From NCBI RefSeq assembly GCF_013426915.1, contig NZ_AP023180.1, positions 2,542,001-2,606,000 on the forward strand: 64,000 nt of DNA, written 5' to 3'. The notes below the pieces were generated by a model. The model was not told the origin of the DNA, did no database searches, and was given only the letters and a program-made list of their open reading frames with translations. A program made the translations under genes and the position numbers. How positions within the stretch are numbered: position 1 is the first letter of the stretch; every line of letters begins with the position of its first letter. This DNA is from Paraburkholderia sp. PGU19 (GTDB taxonomy: Bacteria > Pseudomonadota > Gammaproteobacteria > Burkholderiales > Burkholderiaceae). Shown here piece by piece: positions 9,522 through 18,951 of this stretch.

Positions 9522-10541
9522 CTACTTGTTTTGCCCCTCCGCCTTTTCGTCGATCCCGTAGTTATCCATGGGTATCGTCAAAGTCTCGACTCGTCGCATG
9601 CTGGTCTTGTTGATCAAAAGGCGCGTGACATCCGGGCGGGAATAATGACCGGCAGGATCGGCGGCATTCTTGGCCACGACAATGACACCAAGATCGATGT
9701 CCGCGTACAGAATGCCTTCGCTGTCTTCTGGCAGCTTCGGGACCAGAGCGCGGCCGTCAGGCCCATAGATGACCGCATGCCCACCACCGACATGGTTGAG
9801 TGCATGCTTATCCGGGGTGTCGCACAGCGCGTCGATCATCGCTTCGGACACGACAGCACACGGCGCCAGGACGAAACACGACCCTTCCACTGCATATATT
9901 CTGCTTGCGGCATTGTTGACCTCCCATCCGAGCGCCGGGGCGAAAGGTTCATAGTTAGAAAAGCTTGGCCACGCAGCGATATGCACCTCTTCATTCTGCG
10001 CATACATCGCGTATTTGGACAGCGGCTGCAAATGCTCCCAGCAGCACAACGCGCCTATTCTTCCAAGTCCTTCGACCTGATGCACCGCCAGGTCGGAGCC
10101 GTCGCCTTCGCCGAATGTGGACCTCTCCACGTGAGTCGGGCGCAGCTTGCGGCGTGCAGCGATGGTCGTCCCCTCGGCGCTGATGATCCACTGCCCCATA
10201 TAGAGACTGCCGCCGCTTCGCTCAGAAAGACCAATGACCGCCGTGATTCCGGCCTGCCGGACGGCCGAACTGAGTCTTGCAGCCTCCGGGCTGTTGTAGT
10301 CCAGCGAGTTATCGAAGTAGCGCTGTACAAAGCCACGGCTTACCTGCCACGCGTGTGCGCCCATCCAGATATGCCAGGGATAGCCAGGTAACCAGGTTTC
10401 CGGAAAGGCGATCAGGCTGGCGCCTCGGTCGGCGGCTTCGTTAATCAGCTCAATGGTCTTGTCGATACCGGCATCAAGATCGAGCCAGACGGGAGCAGCC
10501 TGAACAACCGCGACTTTGTATTTAGGATGAACAAGGGACAT
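9522..10541 (-). CDS. Nitrilase (carbon-nitrogen hydrolase)
   Basis: 339 residues. It hydrolyses a nitrile to the acid and ammonia in the cytoplasm. The catalytic triad is visible: Glu in FPETWLPGYPW, Lys in RRKLRPTHVERSTFGEGDGS and Cys in GALCCWEHLQPL. These flanks are those of true nitrilases rather than amidases. The ATG at 10541 follows AAGAGATTCCC, and the next residues MSLVHPKYKVAVVQAAPVWL are the canonical nitrilase N-terminus. It lies 101 bases after the alpha/beta-hydrolase gene and is probably co-transcribed with it. The LysR gene at 11916 is the likely regulator. Substrate class (aliphatic or aromatic) cannot be decided. Confidence 0.92.
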   Translation of the reverse strand: MSLVHPKYKVAVVQAAPVWLDLDAGIDKTIELINEAADRGASLIAFPETWLPGYPWHIWMGAHAWQVSRGFVQRYFDNSLDYNSPEAARLSSAVRQAGITAVIGLSERSGGSLYMGQWIISAEGTTIAARRKLRPTHVERSTFGEGDGSDLAVHQVEGLGRIGALCCWEHLQPLSKYAMYAQNEEVHIAAWPSFSNYEPFAPALGWEVNNAASRIYAVEGSCFVLAPCAVVSEAMIDALCDTPDKHALNHVGGGHAVIYGPDGRALVPKLPEDSEGILYADIDLGVIVVAKNAADPAGHYSRPDVTRLLINKTSMRRVETLTIPMDNYGIDEKAEGQNK

Positions 10542-10642
10542 GGGAATCTCTTCCAGAAGGTAGCGAAGCAAACTGATTTCAATTTTTTCAGCGGCTACGG
10601 CGGGTCGGAGTCGACCATGCCGGACAGCAGCCCCAGTACCGC

Positions 10643-11803
10643 TCAATTCAACCCAGACGGATTGGAGACAAGCAGCCTCCACCCACCGTCGCGGCCCTTT
10701 TCCATCACCTGCGTAGCGGTGCCGCGTTCCTCGTGCGGCTGGCCGTCCGGTAGCGTCACGTTCAAGGTCCAGTCGAGCAGGACGAGCGCTGTATTGCCGC
10801 TCGTCAACACACGACGCACCTGGTTGTGGATGTGTGGGCGCAGTGCCAGCAAGCGAGCGAGGCCGTTGCGCAATGCGGCGGGGCCTTGCACTACCTCGCC
10901 GTCCGTCATCCGCATCGTGGCTTGATTGCTAAACGTACCGAGCAGGGCATCGAGATCGCCGGCGTTCAGCGCTGCGTCGAAAGCGGCGGGGACCTGTTCG
11001 GGCGTGCTGCACACCGCTGACTTGTCTTCAATCCCTGCGACGAATCGCGCGATGATGTGCGCCAGCTCAACGGGTGCCTCCAGCGGTGACAGGTGCCCCG
11101 TTCCGGGCAGGATATGCATCGCCGCGTGTGGAATACGAGGCATCAGCTCCGCCTGCAGCGTTGCGATGCGATCTACCTGATCGAACTCACCGGAGATGAC
11201 GATGGTGGGCACATCGATTGACGCGACCGCCGCGGTGATGTCTTCTCCCATGGCCACATTGGGCCAGGCTGCCTTGGCCTGCGGTGCGGCCTTCAGGCTG
11301 TCCTCGATCACTTGCTCGCGTCGTGCGGCGTCGAGCGACTTTGCGGTCAGAACGTTATCGATGACGAATTCGACCGATTCGCGCGACTGATATGCGCCCG
11401 TCAACGTCGCGCGTTGCTCGTCGGAGAGGAGCATGGGCGACGGAGGCGACGGCGCGACCAGCACAAGGCCTTCAAGTCCGGCCGGCCGGCGCGATGCGAT
11501 GAGTTGGGCCACCTTGCCGCCCATCGAATGACCGACAAGAACGTAGCGCGCGAGACCCAGCGTCTGGATGACGCCTTCGGCGTCGGCGGCAAGATCGGCG
11601 CTACCGTAGCCATCGACGGGGGCCTCGGACTCGCCCCAGCCGCGATGATCGGTGGCGACGATCCGATACCGGTCGGATAACTCGCTCGCTACTCCGTCCC
11701 ATGTGCGGGACGAGCCACCGTAGTAATGCAGAAATACCACTGCCAGTTCGCCGCTGCCCCGCTGCGCGACGTGAATCCGCGTGCCATTCGTCTCGATTTC
11801 CAT
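10643..11803 (-). CDS. Alpha/beta hydrolase fused to a SnoaL-like domain
   Basis: 386 residues in two parts. Residues 1 to about 255 are an alpha/beta hydrolase: VVFLHYYGGSSRTWDGVAS with the oxyanion region, nucleophile elbow VGHSMGGKVAQ (Ser about 93), acid SGEFDQVDR and His in PGTGHLSPLEAP. Residues about 265-386 form an NTF2-fold SnoaL-like domain (FDAALNAGDLDALLGTFSNQ and GGWRLLVSNPSG). The two are usually separate proteins, so this is a fusion. It is the first gene of the pair with nitrilase and diverges from LysR at 11916. Possible roles are ester or lactone hydrolysis in a catabolic route; the substrate is unknown. Confidence 0.88.
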   Translation of the reverse strand: MEIETNGTRIHVAQRGSGELAVVFLHYYGGSSRTWDGVASELSDRYRIVATDHRGWGESEAPVDGYGSADLAADAEGVIQTLGLARYVLVGHSMGGKVAQLIASRRPAGLEGLVLVAPSPPSPMLLSDEQRATLTGAYQSRESVEFVIDNVLTAKSLDAARREQVIEDSLKAAPQAKAAWPNVAMGEDITAAVASIDVPTIVISGEFDQVDRIATLQAELMPRIPHAAMHILPGTGHLSPLEAPVELAHIIARFVAGIEDKSAVCSTPEQVPAAFDAALNAGDLDALLGTFSNQATMRMTDGEVVQGPAALRNGLARLLALRPHIHNQVRRVLTSGNTALVLLDWTLNVTLPDGQPHEERGTATQVMEKGRDGGWRLLVSNPSGLN

Positions 11804-11849
11804 TTCCGTGCCCTTTCCGTGAGGTCATGGCTGGATGGTAGATTCATGT

Positions 11850-11902
11850 CGCCAGTTTGATAATTGGCGGGATAGTGTATGGAGTCGATAATGTTGTTAT
11901 CG
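11850..11902. promoter_or_regulatory. Two inverted repeats, probable LysR operators
   Basis: In the 112-base gap between the hydrolase and LysR genes lie CGCCA-N10-TGGCG (11850-11869) and the perfect dyad CGATAA-TGTTG-TTATCG (11886-11902). The second ends 13 bases before the LysR ATG. Their position between divergent genes is what is expected of recognition and activation sites of a LysR regulator. Confidence 0.55.
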
Positions 11903-11915
11903 AATTGGAGGGCAA

Positions 11916-12833
11916 ATGGACCGATTGACGAGCCTTGGCGTGTTTGTCGCGGCTGTCGATGAAGGCAGCTTTGCCGCTGCGGCGCGACGGTTTGGGCTAT
12001 CGGCAGCGATGGCCGGCAAGCATGTGAGCGCAATCGAGGCTGACCTGAATGTGCGGCTGCTCCAGCGCACAACGCGGCGCCTGAGTCTGACCGAGGCGGG
12101 CCAGATTTACTATGAGCGCGCCAGGCGGATTCTCGAAGCGTTCGATGAAGCGAACCGGGAAGCGGGCGATTCGCAAGGTACGGCGCGCGGCGTACTGCGC
12201 GTCGCGGCGCCCGTCACGTTCGGCGCGATGCACTTGGGCAATGTTGTTGCCCGCTATCTGGAGGACCATCCGCACGTGAACGTGGAAGTGCAGCTCGCGG
12301 ATCGCTATGTCGACCTCGTGGATGCCGGCGTTGACGTCGCAATCCGGATCGGACGGTTGCAGGATCCAGGCGTGGTGATGCGCTGGCTTGCGCCGTGCCG
12401 AATGGTCGTGTGCGCATCTCCCGCGTATCTGGCGCGCCATGGAACGCCGCGCAAGCCCGAAGACTTACGACGCGCGCCGCGACTTGCCTTCAGCGAGGCT
12501 GTGTCGGGCGGCGACTGGACGTTGCTGGATGCGAGAAATCGCGCGCACGTTATCGATGGACCGTGTCGGATGGCAGTCAACAATACTCAAATGCTTCTTG
12601 CCGCTGCCCTCGCTGGCGCCGGCATCACGTACGGTCCGACGTTCGTGTTCGGCGAGCACCTCAGGCGGGGTGAACTTGTGGCGCTGCTGCCCGCTTATCG
12701 TGCGACTGATCTGGCGATTCAGGCGGTTTATCCGAGCGCGCAACGCATACCGCTCAAAGTGCGCCGCTTCGTCGATTACCTTGCCGAGACGTTTGGCGAT
12801 CAACCGCCTTGGGATCAGAACACAAGCTCTTAA
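11916..12833 (+). CDS. LysR-family transcriptional regulator
   Basis: 305 residues. N-terminal winged HTH: MDRLTSLGVFVAAVDEGSFA, then AARRFGLSAAMAGKHVSAIE and RLLQRTTRRLSLTEAG. The rest is a periplasmic-binding-like effector domain of the CrgA/DsdC-like group. It is divergent from the hydrolase-nitrilase pair, with two dyads in the gap, and so probably controls that pair and itself. A GGAG lies seven bases before the ATG. The effector is unknown. Confidence 0.93.
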   Translation: MDRLTSLGVFVAAVDEGSFAAAARRFGLSAAMAGKHVSAIEADLNVRLLQRTTRRLSLTEAGQIYYERARRILEAFDEANREAGDSQGTARGVLRVAAPVTFGAMHLGNVVARYLEDHPHVNVEVQLADRYVDLVDAGVDVAIRIGRLQDPGVVMRWLAPCRMVVCASPAYLARHGTPRKPEDLRRAPRLAFSEAVSGGDWTLLDARNRAHVIDGPCRMAVNNTQMLLAAALAGAGITYGPTFVFGEHLRRGELVALLPAYRATDLAIQAVYPSAQRIPLKVRRFVDYLAETFGDQPPWDQNTSS

Positions 12834-13110
12834 AGAAGCAGATGGTCGGGCCGTCATTCGCGGCTGCAAACGAAGGCCTGGGGGAAAGGTGTCTGTTATC
12901 GATATGGGGCAACTTGTAATCTCGCGTCGCGTGAAGCCAGTCAGTTTTTCCTTACGTCTGAATCAGTAAAGACTGACATCGCGCGGGCTTCAGCTACTTT
13001 CGAAAAAACCGTAAACAGGAGCAAAGAAGAACAAGAGGTACATCCGGGGCCACACACGTCGGCTATCGATTTGATGCCGTTTCAGGTACCGCGGAGATTC
13101 TGGAAGCAGC
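12834..13110. other. Intergenic before the chemoreceptor
   Basis: 277 bases with no supported gene. It presumably carries the promoter of the chemoreceptor; no clear operator was seen. Confidence 0.35.
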
Positions 13111-14826
13111 ATGCACACGTTCATACAAAGCATCAAGTTTAAGATTATCCTCGCGTTCAGTCTTTGCCTTGCGCTCATCATAGCGATCGGTATTTTCGGT
13201 CTGTTCGGACTTTCGAGGTTGAATTCGAACATGAACGATTCCTATGCGGGGAACATGGTTCCCGTCATCGTGCTGGGTGACGTGCGCGCAGCGCAGCTCG
13301 AGATCCGGCTTCAGATCCGTCGCGCCCAGTCTCTTCATGATCCGGCTCGGACAAAAGCGAGCGTTGACCTGATTCGCGCGGACCAGGACCGCATTAACAA
13401 GAGCTGGAACGACTACTATCCGAACCGGGTGTCGAGTGACGCTGAGCGAAAAATTGCCGACGGCGTCAAGACTATCCTGCCGCAGTTCAAAACGGGCGTT
13501 GACGAGCAGGTAGCGGCACTGGAGTCCGGTAACTACGATCTTGTCTCGTCGCTCGTTGACAGGAACAGTCAGATGACCAGCGCGCTCAACAAATTGCTGG
13601 ATGAGGATCTTGCCGAAAATGAGGCGCAGGCCCAGCAATTCGTCAATATCAGCGAGGCTACCTTTGGCACCATTCGCTGGATCGCCATCACGCTGATAGG
13701 CGTTGGCATCGTCGGGGCCACTGGTGCGATGTTCTTTCTGTCAGGCGCGATCACGAAGCCGCTCTGCGAAGCTGTGGGCGTTGCTAACCAGATTGCCGGA
13801 GGCCAGCTTGACAACGGCATTGCGATCCGGAAGCGCGACGAATTCGGTCAATTGCTCGAAGCCTTGAAGAAAATGGACGGGCAATTGAGCAGCACCGTGC
13901 GAGGTATCAAGTCAAGCGCCGAGTCGGTGACCGTGGCGTCCCGGGAAATCGCTGCCGGCAACACCGACCTGTCGGCACGCACCGAAGAGCAGGCAGCGTC
14001 GCTTGAGGAAACGGCGTCGAGCATGACCGAGTTGACGGAAACGGTGAAGCAGAATGCCGACAACGCACGGCAAGCCAATGCGTTGGCAAGTCAGGCCACG
14101 GATGTGGCCGATGCGGGCAATGATGCCGTGCAAGGCATGGTCGGCACAATCGAGCGGATCAGCGGCAGTTCGACGAAGATCTCGGAGATCACTGGTGTCA
14201 TTGAAGGCATTGCATTCCAGACAAATATTCTTGCGCTTAATGCTGCCGTGGAAGCTGCGCGTGCCGGTGAGCAGGGGCGAGGTTTTGCGGTCGTTGCCAG
14301 TGAAGTGCGCAGCCTGGCACAGCGTTCTGCCGCGGCTGCAAAGGAGATCAAGGAACTGATCGGCTCGTCGGTGGCGATGATCCAGGATGGCGCGAAGCAG
14401 GCTACTGAAGTTGGCGCGACAATGGGCGATGTCAAGCGGGCAATCAGGCAGGTGTCCGACATCGTCGGCGAGATTGCTGCGGCATCGGAGGAGCAAAGCC
14501 GTGGCATCGAGCAGGTCAATCTGGCTGTTACGCAGATGGATGAAGTTACCCAGCAGAACGCGGCACTCGTCGAGCAGGCAGCAGCGGCCGCGCATTCGCT
14601 CGAAGAGCAGGCGATGAGCCTGAAGGAGGCCGTGTCTGTGTTCCGGCTCACCGATACGGGTTTATCGACGTCGCGCTCCTTAGCCTCTCAGAGCACGTTA
14701 CGCGCACCAAGCGTTACTGCAACTCCAGCAAAGCCGAATGCGCTCATACAATCGGCGAGTTCGCAGAGGCGGACTACCTCGGTGAGATCAGGCTCTGCCG
14801 CCGTGGATGCATGGGAGACCTTCTGA
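13111..14826 (+). CDS. Methyl-accepting chemotaxis protein
   Basis: 571-residue transmembrane chemoreceptor. First membrane helix at residues about 10-32 ([20 protein letters not shown]), a four-helix-bundle periplasmic sensor to about 185, and a second membrane helix near 190-212 ([20 protein letters not shown]). HAMP follows, then the cytoplasmic signalling domain with the hairpin tip [20 protein letters not shown] and [20 protein letters not shown]. The Glu-rich methylation segments [17 protein letters not shown] are present. There is no C-terminal NWETF pentapeptide; the protein ends in DAWETF, a close variant that may bind the adaptation enzymes. Stand-alone gene; ligand unknown. Confidence 0.95.
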   Translation: MHTFIQSIKFKIILAFSLCLALIIAIGIFGLFGLSRLNSNMNDSYAGNMVPVIVLGDVRAAQLEIRLQIRRAQSLHDPARTKASVDLIRADQDRINKSWNDYYPNRVSSDAERKIADGVKTILPQFKTGVDEQVAALESGNYDLVSSLVDRNSQMTSALNKLLDEDLAENEAQAQQFVNISEATFGTIRWIAITLIGVGIVGATGAMFFLSGAITKPLCEAVGVANQIAGGQLDNGIAIRKRDEFGQLLEALKKMDGQLSSTVRGIKSSAESVTVASREIAAGNTDLSARTEEQAASLEETASSMTELTETVKQNADNARQANALASQATDVADAGNDAVQGMVGTIERISGSSTKISEITGVIEGIAFQTNILALNAAVEAARAGEQGRGFAVVASEVRSLAQRSAAAAKEIKELIGSSVAMIQDGAKQATEVGATMGDVKRAIRQVSDIVGEIAAASEEQSRGIEQVNLAVTQMDEVTQQNAALVEQAAAAAHSLEEQAMSLKEAVSVFRLTDTGLSTSRSLASQSTLRAPSVTATPAKPNALIQSASSQRRTTSVRSGSAAVDAWETF

Positions 14827-15180
14827 TCCTGATAATGATCCCGCCGATGTTTCGATATCCATACAATGGGTTGCCGACAACTAGGTCGTGTCAGTCCGGA
14901 TATGAAAAGGACTGTTTTTACCACGACCGAATAGAATTGGTCGGCAGGATTTCGAGCGATGCCATCGTCTCGCATCGAGAATTCTCTGGGCAAGCGTTGA
15001 AGAACCAGGCAGGTGCATGGTGCCGCTGGCAGAAGGGATCAAAGCGAGGCAGCGGCGCTGTCAGGTTAGCGGACGGGCGGCGTGTGGATCTGGCACGCTT
15101 GCGCTTTTACGATTTGCTGTGTCAGGATATCTGTGGCGTTGGCCCCTCTTCGGAGCATCACCACTATAGGAGTGCGTTTC

Positions 15181-15570
15181 ATGGAAGCACAGCAACTGGT
15201 CTCTGAATTCCTCGCGTCTGAGCACGGAAACCAGGCCGCTCAGGCACTTGCCGATCAAGGCGTCAGTCCCGATGCTGCACAGCAGATGTTGAGTCAGGTG
15301 GCGGAGACTGCACATGCTCACGTTGAAGAGCAAAGCGCGGGTCTCCTGGGCGACCATCCGGGAAGGAGCTTTTTTGCTGCATTCGCAGCCGGTCTCGTGA
15401 AAGGCGATGGAGTTTTCAAGTCCCTCGAGGAGGGGGGAGAGGGCGTACTAACCGGTCGTGTGGCTGAATCGCTAGCCGAGAAAATGGGCATTGACCCCGC
15501 CACTGCGTCAACGGTAGCGGCCGCCGCTACCCCTTACGTGGTTTCCTTTCTCAAAGAAAGATTCGGCTGA
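15181..15570 (+). CDS. Small helical protein, unknown function
   Basis: 129 residues, not recognised. It starts at an ATG preceded by AGGAG (ATAGGAGTGCGTTTC). It is alanine-rich with predicted amphipathic helices (LVSEFLASEHGNQAAQALAD) and ends in AAAATPYVVSFLKERFG. No Cys, no signal peptide and no membrane segment. The general look recalls small DUF937-like helical proteins, but I cannot assign it. It sits between the chemoreceptor and a stretch of decayed genes. Confidence 0.65.
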   Translation: MEAQQLVSEFLASEHGNQAAQALADQGVSPDAAQQMLSQVAETAHAHVEEQSAGLLGDHPGRSFFAAFAAGLVKGDGVFKSLEEGGEGVLTGRVAESLAEKMGIDPATASTVAAAATPYVVSFLKERFG

Positions 15571-15907
15571 GAACGGTGCAGCCGGAAACAGGGGCCTTGC
15601 CGAAGCACGGAAGCCCGGACAGTTTTCAAAAGACTTGCAGGAAGCGGTGGCGAGGAAGGCACCCGCAAAGCGGGCGCCGCAGAACCCGGTAGTAGTCGCA
15701 CCAACCAGGGATAGCGCCTCGGCACCCGTCGCCGCCTGATTGACGCAGCCTGATAGAAGGTGGGGTGACTGGCCATGAGCAGGACTTGTCCGTCCTGCTC
15801 GAACCAGTCCACCGCAATGCCATCCAATGCATGGACTCCTGACATGGTAAGCCAAAAAATTTGACCCGCACAACGCAGGTCACCTGTCAGGACGATGTGC
15901 GCGCCAG
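15571..15907. other. Intergenic, possible decayed coding
   Basis: About 340 bases. On the minus strand a fragment reading MSGVHALDGIAVDWFEQDG and on to MASHPTFYQAAS (15845 downward) looks protein-like, but it loses its frame and lacks a ribosome site. It may be a gene remnant. Nothing else was seen. Confidence 0.3.
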
Positions 15908-15985
15908 TTAGACTGGCTTGATATTCGCGGCCTGTTTACCCTTCGGTCCCATCTTCACGTCGAAGCTGACTTTCTGATTTTCCTG
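15908..15985 (-). pseudogene. C-terminal remnant of a cold-shock protein gene
   Basis: The last 25 codons and stop of a CspA-type gene: QENQKVSFDVKMGPKGKQAA, then NIKPV and TAA. This is the conserved final strand and loop of cold-shock domains. Immediately upstream the expected GFKTL and the RNP motifs are missing and the frame reads unrelated residues (SGLADW), so the rest has been lost. A deletion joint probably lies near 15986. Confidence 0.8.
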
Positions 15986-16027
15986 CCAATCGGCAAGTCC
16001 ACTCACTGGCGAGCAACAACCCATCAC

Positions 16028-16747
16028 TCATCGAGCAGGCGCTTCACTTGTATCGACAACGCGTGCGGCGCCGACAATATCGCCATCATTGTCCTCAAGA
16101 AGAACCACTTGATGTTCGCCGGCGACGGCGTCGGCACGCAACATGAGCGCCGTACCTGACCACTGGCCGATTGCCACCATGCTACGCACGACATTCGATT
16201 CAGTGAGCGTATGGCCTGCGTTCTCACCGCGCCCGATCGCCGTGACGTGACGTGCGTCGTAGCCGACCAGCAGCACATGCGCGCGTCCGGTGCCCGGGCC
16301 AATCGATACCGAAACACCGCCGTCTACACGCGTAGCGCTAACTGTAGCGGCCGTCACACCGGCGGACCTGGCGTGGTCGATGGCCGCGCTGGCTGCAATG
16401 CGATTAGAGCCCACCACCTCGGCCTTGCCGTCGATTACCATTTCCGGCGTGTACTCGAAGTCGCGAAACCGTTGCGCGTACCGGGCCTGACGCGCATCGG
16501 CGCCGTCGAACGAAAACGGATCTTTCCAGCCGAGCTGATTCCAGTATGTGACATGAAACGCCAAGGGCAGAACGTCGGCGCGTGAGTCGCTCAGCTCGGA
16601 CAGAAAGCGATCCGCCGGCGGGCACGACGAACAGCCCTGCGATGTGAACAGTTCAACGACAACCGGGCGCGGCGCGGCAGCGAACGCATGCGAGGTGAGC
16701 AGCGCCGCAGCGCTCGCAACGATGGCAGTGATGTAACGGGGCAGCAT
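16028..16747 (-). CDS. Exported DUF1223 protein
   Basis: About 239 residues. The signal peptide YITAIVASAAALLTSHAFA is followed by a thioredoxin-like fold with the DUF1223 signature: VVELFTSQGCSSCPPADRFL (CxxC-type Cys pair), LAFHVTYWNQLGWKDPFS and RYAQRFRDFEYTPEMVIDG. The start at 16747 follows CTGGAGTCAGGAC; an alternative ATG at 16774 is in frame. It is expected in the periplasm with a redox or copper-related role inferred from the family; no substrate is known. Downstream lies the cspA remnant, upstream a truncated YkgJ-type gene. Confidence 0.88.
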   Translation of the reverse strand: MLPRYITAIVASAAALLTSHAFAAAPRPVVVELFTSQGCSSCPPADRFLSELSDSRADVLPLAFHVTYWNQLGWKDPFSFDGADARQARYAQRFRDFEYTPEMVIDGKAEVVGSNRIAASAAIDHARSAGVTAATVSATRVDGGVSVSIGPGTGRAHVLLVGYDARHVTAIGRGENAGHTLTESNVVRSMVAIGQWSGTALMLRADAVAGEHQVVLLEDNDGDIVGAARVVDTSEAPAR

Positions 16748-16836
16748 GTCCTGACTCCAGATAACGACACTCATGGTAATTCGCTCGCCAGCACGATCGG
16801 GTTACAGTTGAAGCGGACCCGGCGCGTGCGGTGAGT

Positions 16837-17193
16837 TCAGTCGATCGCTGTCGCTGATGTCCTCGTCAAAGAAGCCCAGGTATGCCGGGGTGTGCGCCGC
16901 GCCGGATGGGTCTTCAGGCCGCCCAACGCTAGCGCCGATCCCGCGAACGCGGCCACCAGCGTCACGGTTACACGTACTGGCAACGTCCCACTATGTGCAG
17001 CGAATGAGCGGCGCCTTCGGTGTTGGGCGAACTGGTCAGTGTGTAGCGGCTCTTGGGGCCAGACGATCGCATCGCACAGCAGTTGTACTTCACCACCGTG
17101 GGCGATCCAATCGAGCGCTTCATCAATAGTGAGTGGCAGGCGCAGATCATGGCAGCAACGGCCGCACATGGTGCATGAAAAGTGAGTCGACAT
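16837..17193 (-). pseudogene. Truncated YkgJ-type cysteine-cluster protein
   Basis: The frame opens with MSTHFSCTMCGRCCHDLRLP, the first cysteine cluster of the YkgJ family (zinc- or iron-binding CxxC..CC). It keeps family-like sequence to RRRSFAAHSGTLPVRVTVTL and VAAFAG (about residue 85). After that it reads GSALALGGLKTHPARRTPRH, without the later conserved cysteines. The adjacent frame contains HTPAYLGFFDEDISDSDRLN and runs to a stop near 16806, suggesting the join of an internal deletion. I read it as broken, although a short product could still be made. Confidence 0.6.
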
Positions 17194-17739
17194 TAGCAGG
17201 ATCGACGAACGGTTATTGGCTGGTTAAGTTAGTTCGTCGGGCAGGTGGTGCCGGTTACACGTCGATGGCCTGCCAGGTGAAAATGGGTTGTTCACGGCTT
17301 ACAAAGTCGACGTCTGAGCAACTTCGGCCAATTTCATTCAATCGACATCATCTCGTGAAACAAGACAATCGAGGTTGTGAATGCAGGCAGCAACCCGGCC
17401 GCCGCCTTTTGACGGGACTTGCCGATGGGCCGTGATGAAATGACTCGTTTGCCGTACCGACGTGGCCGACAAGATGCAAAGAGAGGAAGCTTCGAGGGGA
17501 CGAGGGTGTTACTGAGCGTTTCACGACAGATTCGGAACTGCGGGCGCCTAACGCAATGACCAGGGACCGACAACGCTGGAACTTTCAATTCTATCCGCTT
17601 TGCTGCGGCTAGCAAGCCATCCGTTGTTTTGAACCCAACGCTTGCCTTCGTCGCCCTGCAGGTTTGCTCTGGATATGCAACGATGGTCGTGCAACTCGCA
17701 CCGGTTTGAAGACGCCAGTCAACCCAACGGGGAGGGTAG
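17194..17739. other. Intergenic, nothing supported
   Basis: About 545 bases. Frames on the minus strand here are antisense to the 17740 gene and show no protein pattern. No repeats were recognised. Confidence 0.35.
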
Positions 17740-18039
17740 ATGAGAGAAAATGCCGAGACGTTATTCGTTGCATCCGAGGACATTGCAACGGCGTTGAACC
17801 TGCTGGAGAGCATTGAGGTCGAGATCGGGTTCGATAGCGATGATCCGGAGAGCGTCGAGCAGGCGATTCTTGCTGTCGAGGAGGCGATCAATGCTCGACT
17901 GAGCGGGCATCGCGGCGATGCACGCATCGAATCCGCCATCCTTCGCGTCAAATTGGACTTCCGGTGCGCGATCCTCGATCAAGCCTCATCCGACGAAGAC
18001 GACGATGGGCCCATCAGCAGCATCCAAACCGTGCATTGA
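17740..18039 (+). CDS. Small acidic protein, unknown function
   Basis: 99 residues, strongly acidic, preceded by GGGGAGGGTAG, a very good ribosome site directly before the ATG. The sequence is predicted helical (AETLFVASEDIATALNLLES, then QAILAVEEAINARL) and ends in an Asp/Glu cluster (SSDEDDDG). Not recognised. No signal or membrane segment. The ribosome site and amino-acid composition favour a real gene. Confidence 0.6.
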   Translation: MRENAETLFVASEDIATALNLLESIEVEIGFDSDDPESVEQAILAVEEAINARLSGHRGDARIESAILRVKLDFRCAILDQASSDEDDDGPISSIQTVH

Positions 18040-18285
18040 AATGTTCGGGTCCATATCACCCGATCGCCGATTGGGATCGGGTGTAGCGGATAAACTGATC
18101 CGTCAGTGATGTCGCGAATGTCGTACGTTTAAGTGGTTGGATGTCATGGGCGTGCAAAACACGCGTGAGAGTCTGTCGAAGGATTTGAAAGGCTAGCGTC
18201 GTCGGCGCCGCTAGCAGAATTGCACCGAGCTCGTTGCTGCATCATGTCGACTTGATAAGCTGGCCACCCTGTACAGGAGAATGAT

Positions 18286-18570
18286 TTGACCGAGCGCTCA
18301 TCTGAATCTCGCGTTACTGGATATCCCGGTGACTCGTTCGAAAGATTGTTTATCGACCTGGGCGAACATTCGGCACACAAAGCGCTTCTTCTACTCACAG
18401 ACGCGATTCATTGCCAGCAGCGCGACATGAACGCGTACGACTGGCTTTCGGGTGCACTCCCCGGCGCGACCTTGAAACCAGCATTCGCGTTCGGTACCGT
18501 TGGCGAGCTTTATCGCTCCTTTGTGAGGCCGACGGAGTTTGCACGTCTGAACGCTCTGCGACGCTCGTAG
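18286..18570 (+). CDS. Possible small protein with TTG start
   Basis: 94 residues if begun at TTG 18286, which sits after ACAGGAGAATGAT. An ATG five bases earlier is followed almost at once by a stop. The sequence contains GDSFERLFIDLGEHSAHKAL and QQRDMNAYDWLSGALPGATL and is not recognised. Without a homology search this is a tentative gene. Confidence 0.35.
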   Translation: MTERSSESRVTGYPGDSFERLFIDLGEHSAHKALLLLTDAIHCQQRDMNAYDWLSGALPGATLKPAFAFGTVGELYRSFVRPTEFARLNALRRS

Positions 18571-18951
18571 CAGATTTTCGACCACGGTGGCGCGGTCAAA
18601 ATTCACGCTTCGATCGTGAATACGACTCGACGGCTTATCCGATCTACGCGATGTGGGCACCCGGTCGCTCAGCGATGCTGACGCTCAACTTTTACCAGTA
18701 ACGACGTAGAAGTGTAAAACTGGCGGCATCGAAATCGCTCGCTTGCCGCACATAAAAAACGGGCCCGGCATGATAGCCGGGCCTCATAAAGGCAGTCGTG
18801 GCAAGCGATCGAACGTATTGATGTACCGTCGATGCCCGCAATTCAACCACCTGCGTGGCTGGTATGCCGCCGAGACAAGGCAAGCTTAACGGTCTATCGC
18901 TTAGGGGACTCTTAAGCGTGCGATTCGAACGGTTTCGTATACATCCCTGTT
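18571..18951. other. Intergenic with the efflux operon terminator
   Basis: No gene supported. It contains the minus-strand terminator at 18755-18784 and isolated CTTAAG-like words (around 18909). Confidence 0.4.
18755..18784 (-). terminator. Rho-independent terminator of the RND operon
   Basis: On the minus strand an 8-bp GC stem, GGCCCGGC-TATCAT-GCCGGGCC, is followed after CG by TTTTTT (18755-18760). It lies about 170 bases after the stop of the efflux permease, the last gene of the minus-strand operon. Confidence 0.85.

Noticed and set aside
15089..15105. CTGGCACGCTTGCGC as a sigma-54 promoter before the gene at 15181
   Set aside because: The -24 box is good, but GG and GC are one base too close; sigma-54 needs exact spacing.
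17334..17951. 205-residue minus-strand frame
   Set aside because: Mostly antisense to the small acidic gene at 17740, which has a strong ribosome site; Ser/Arg-rich shadow.
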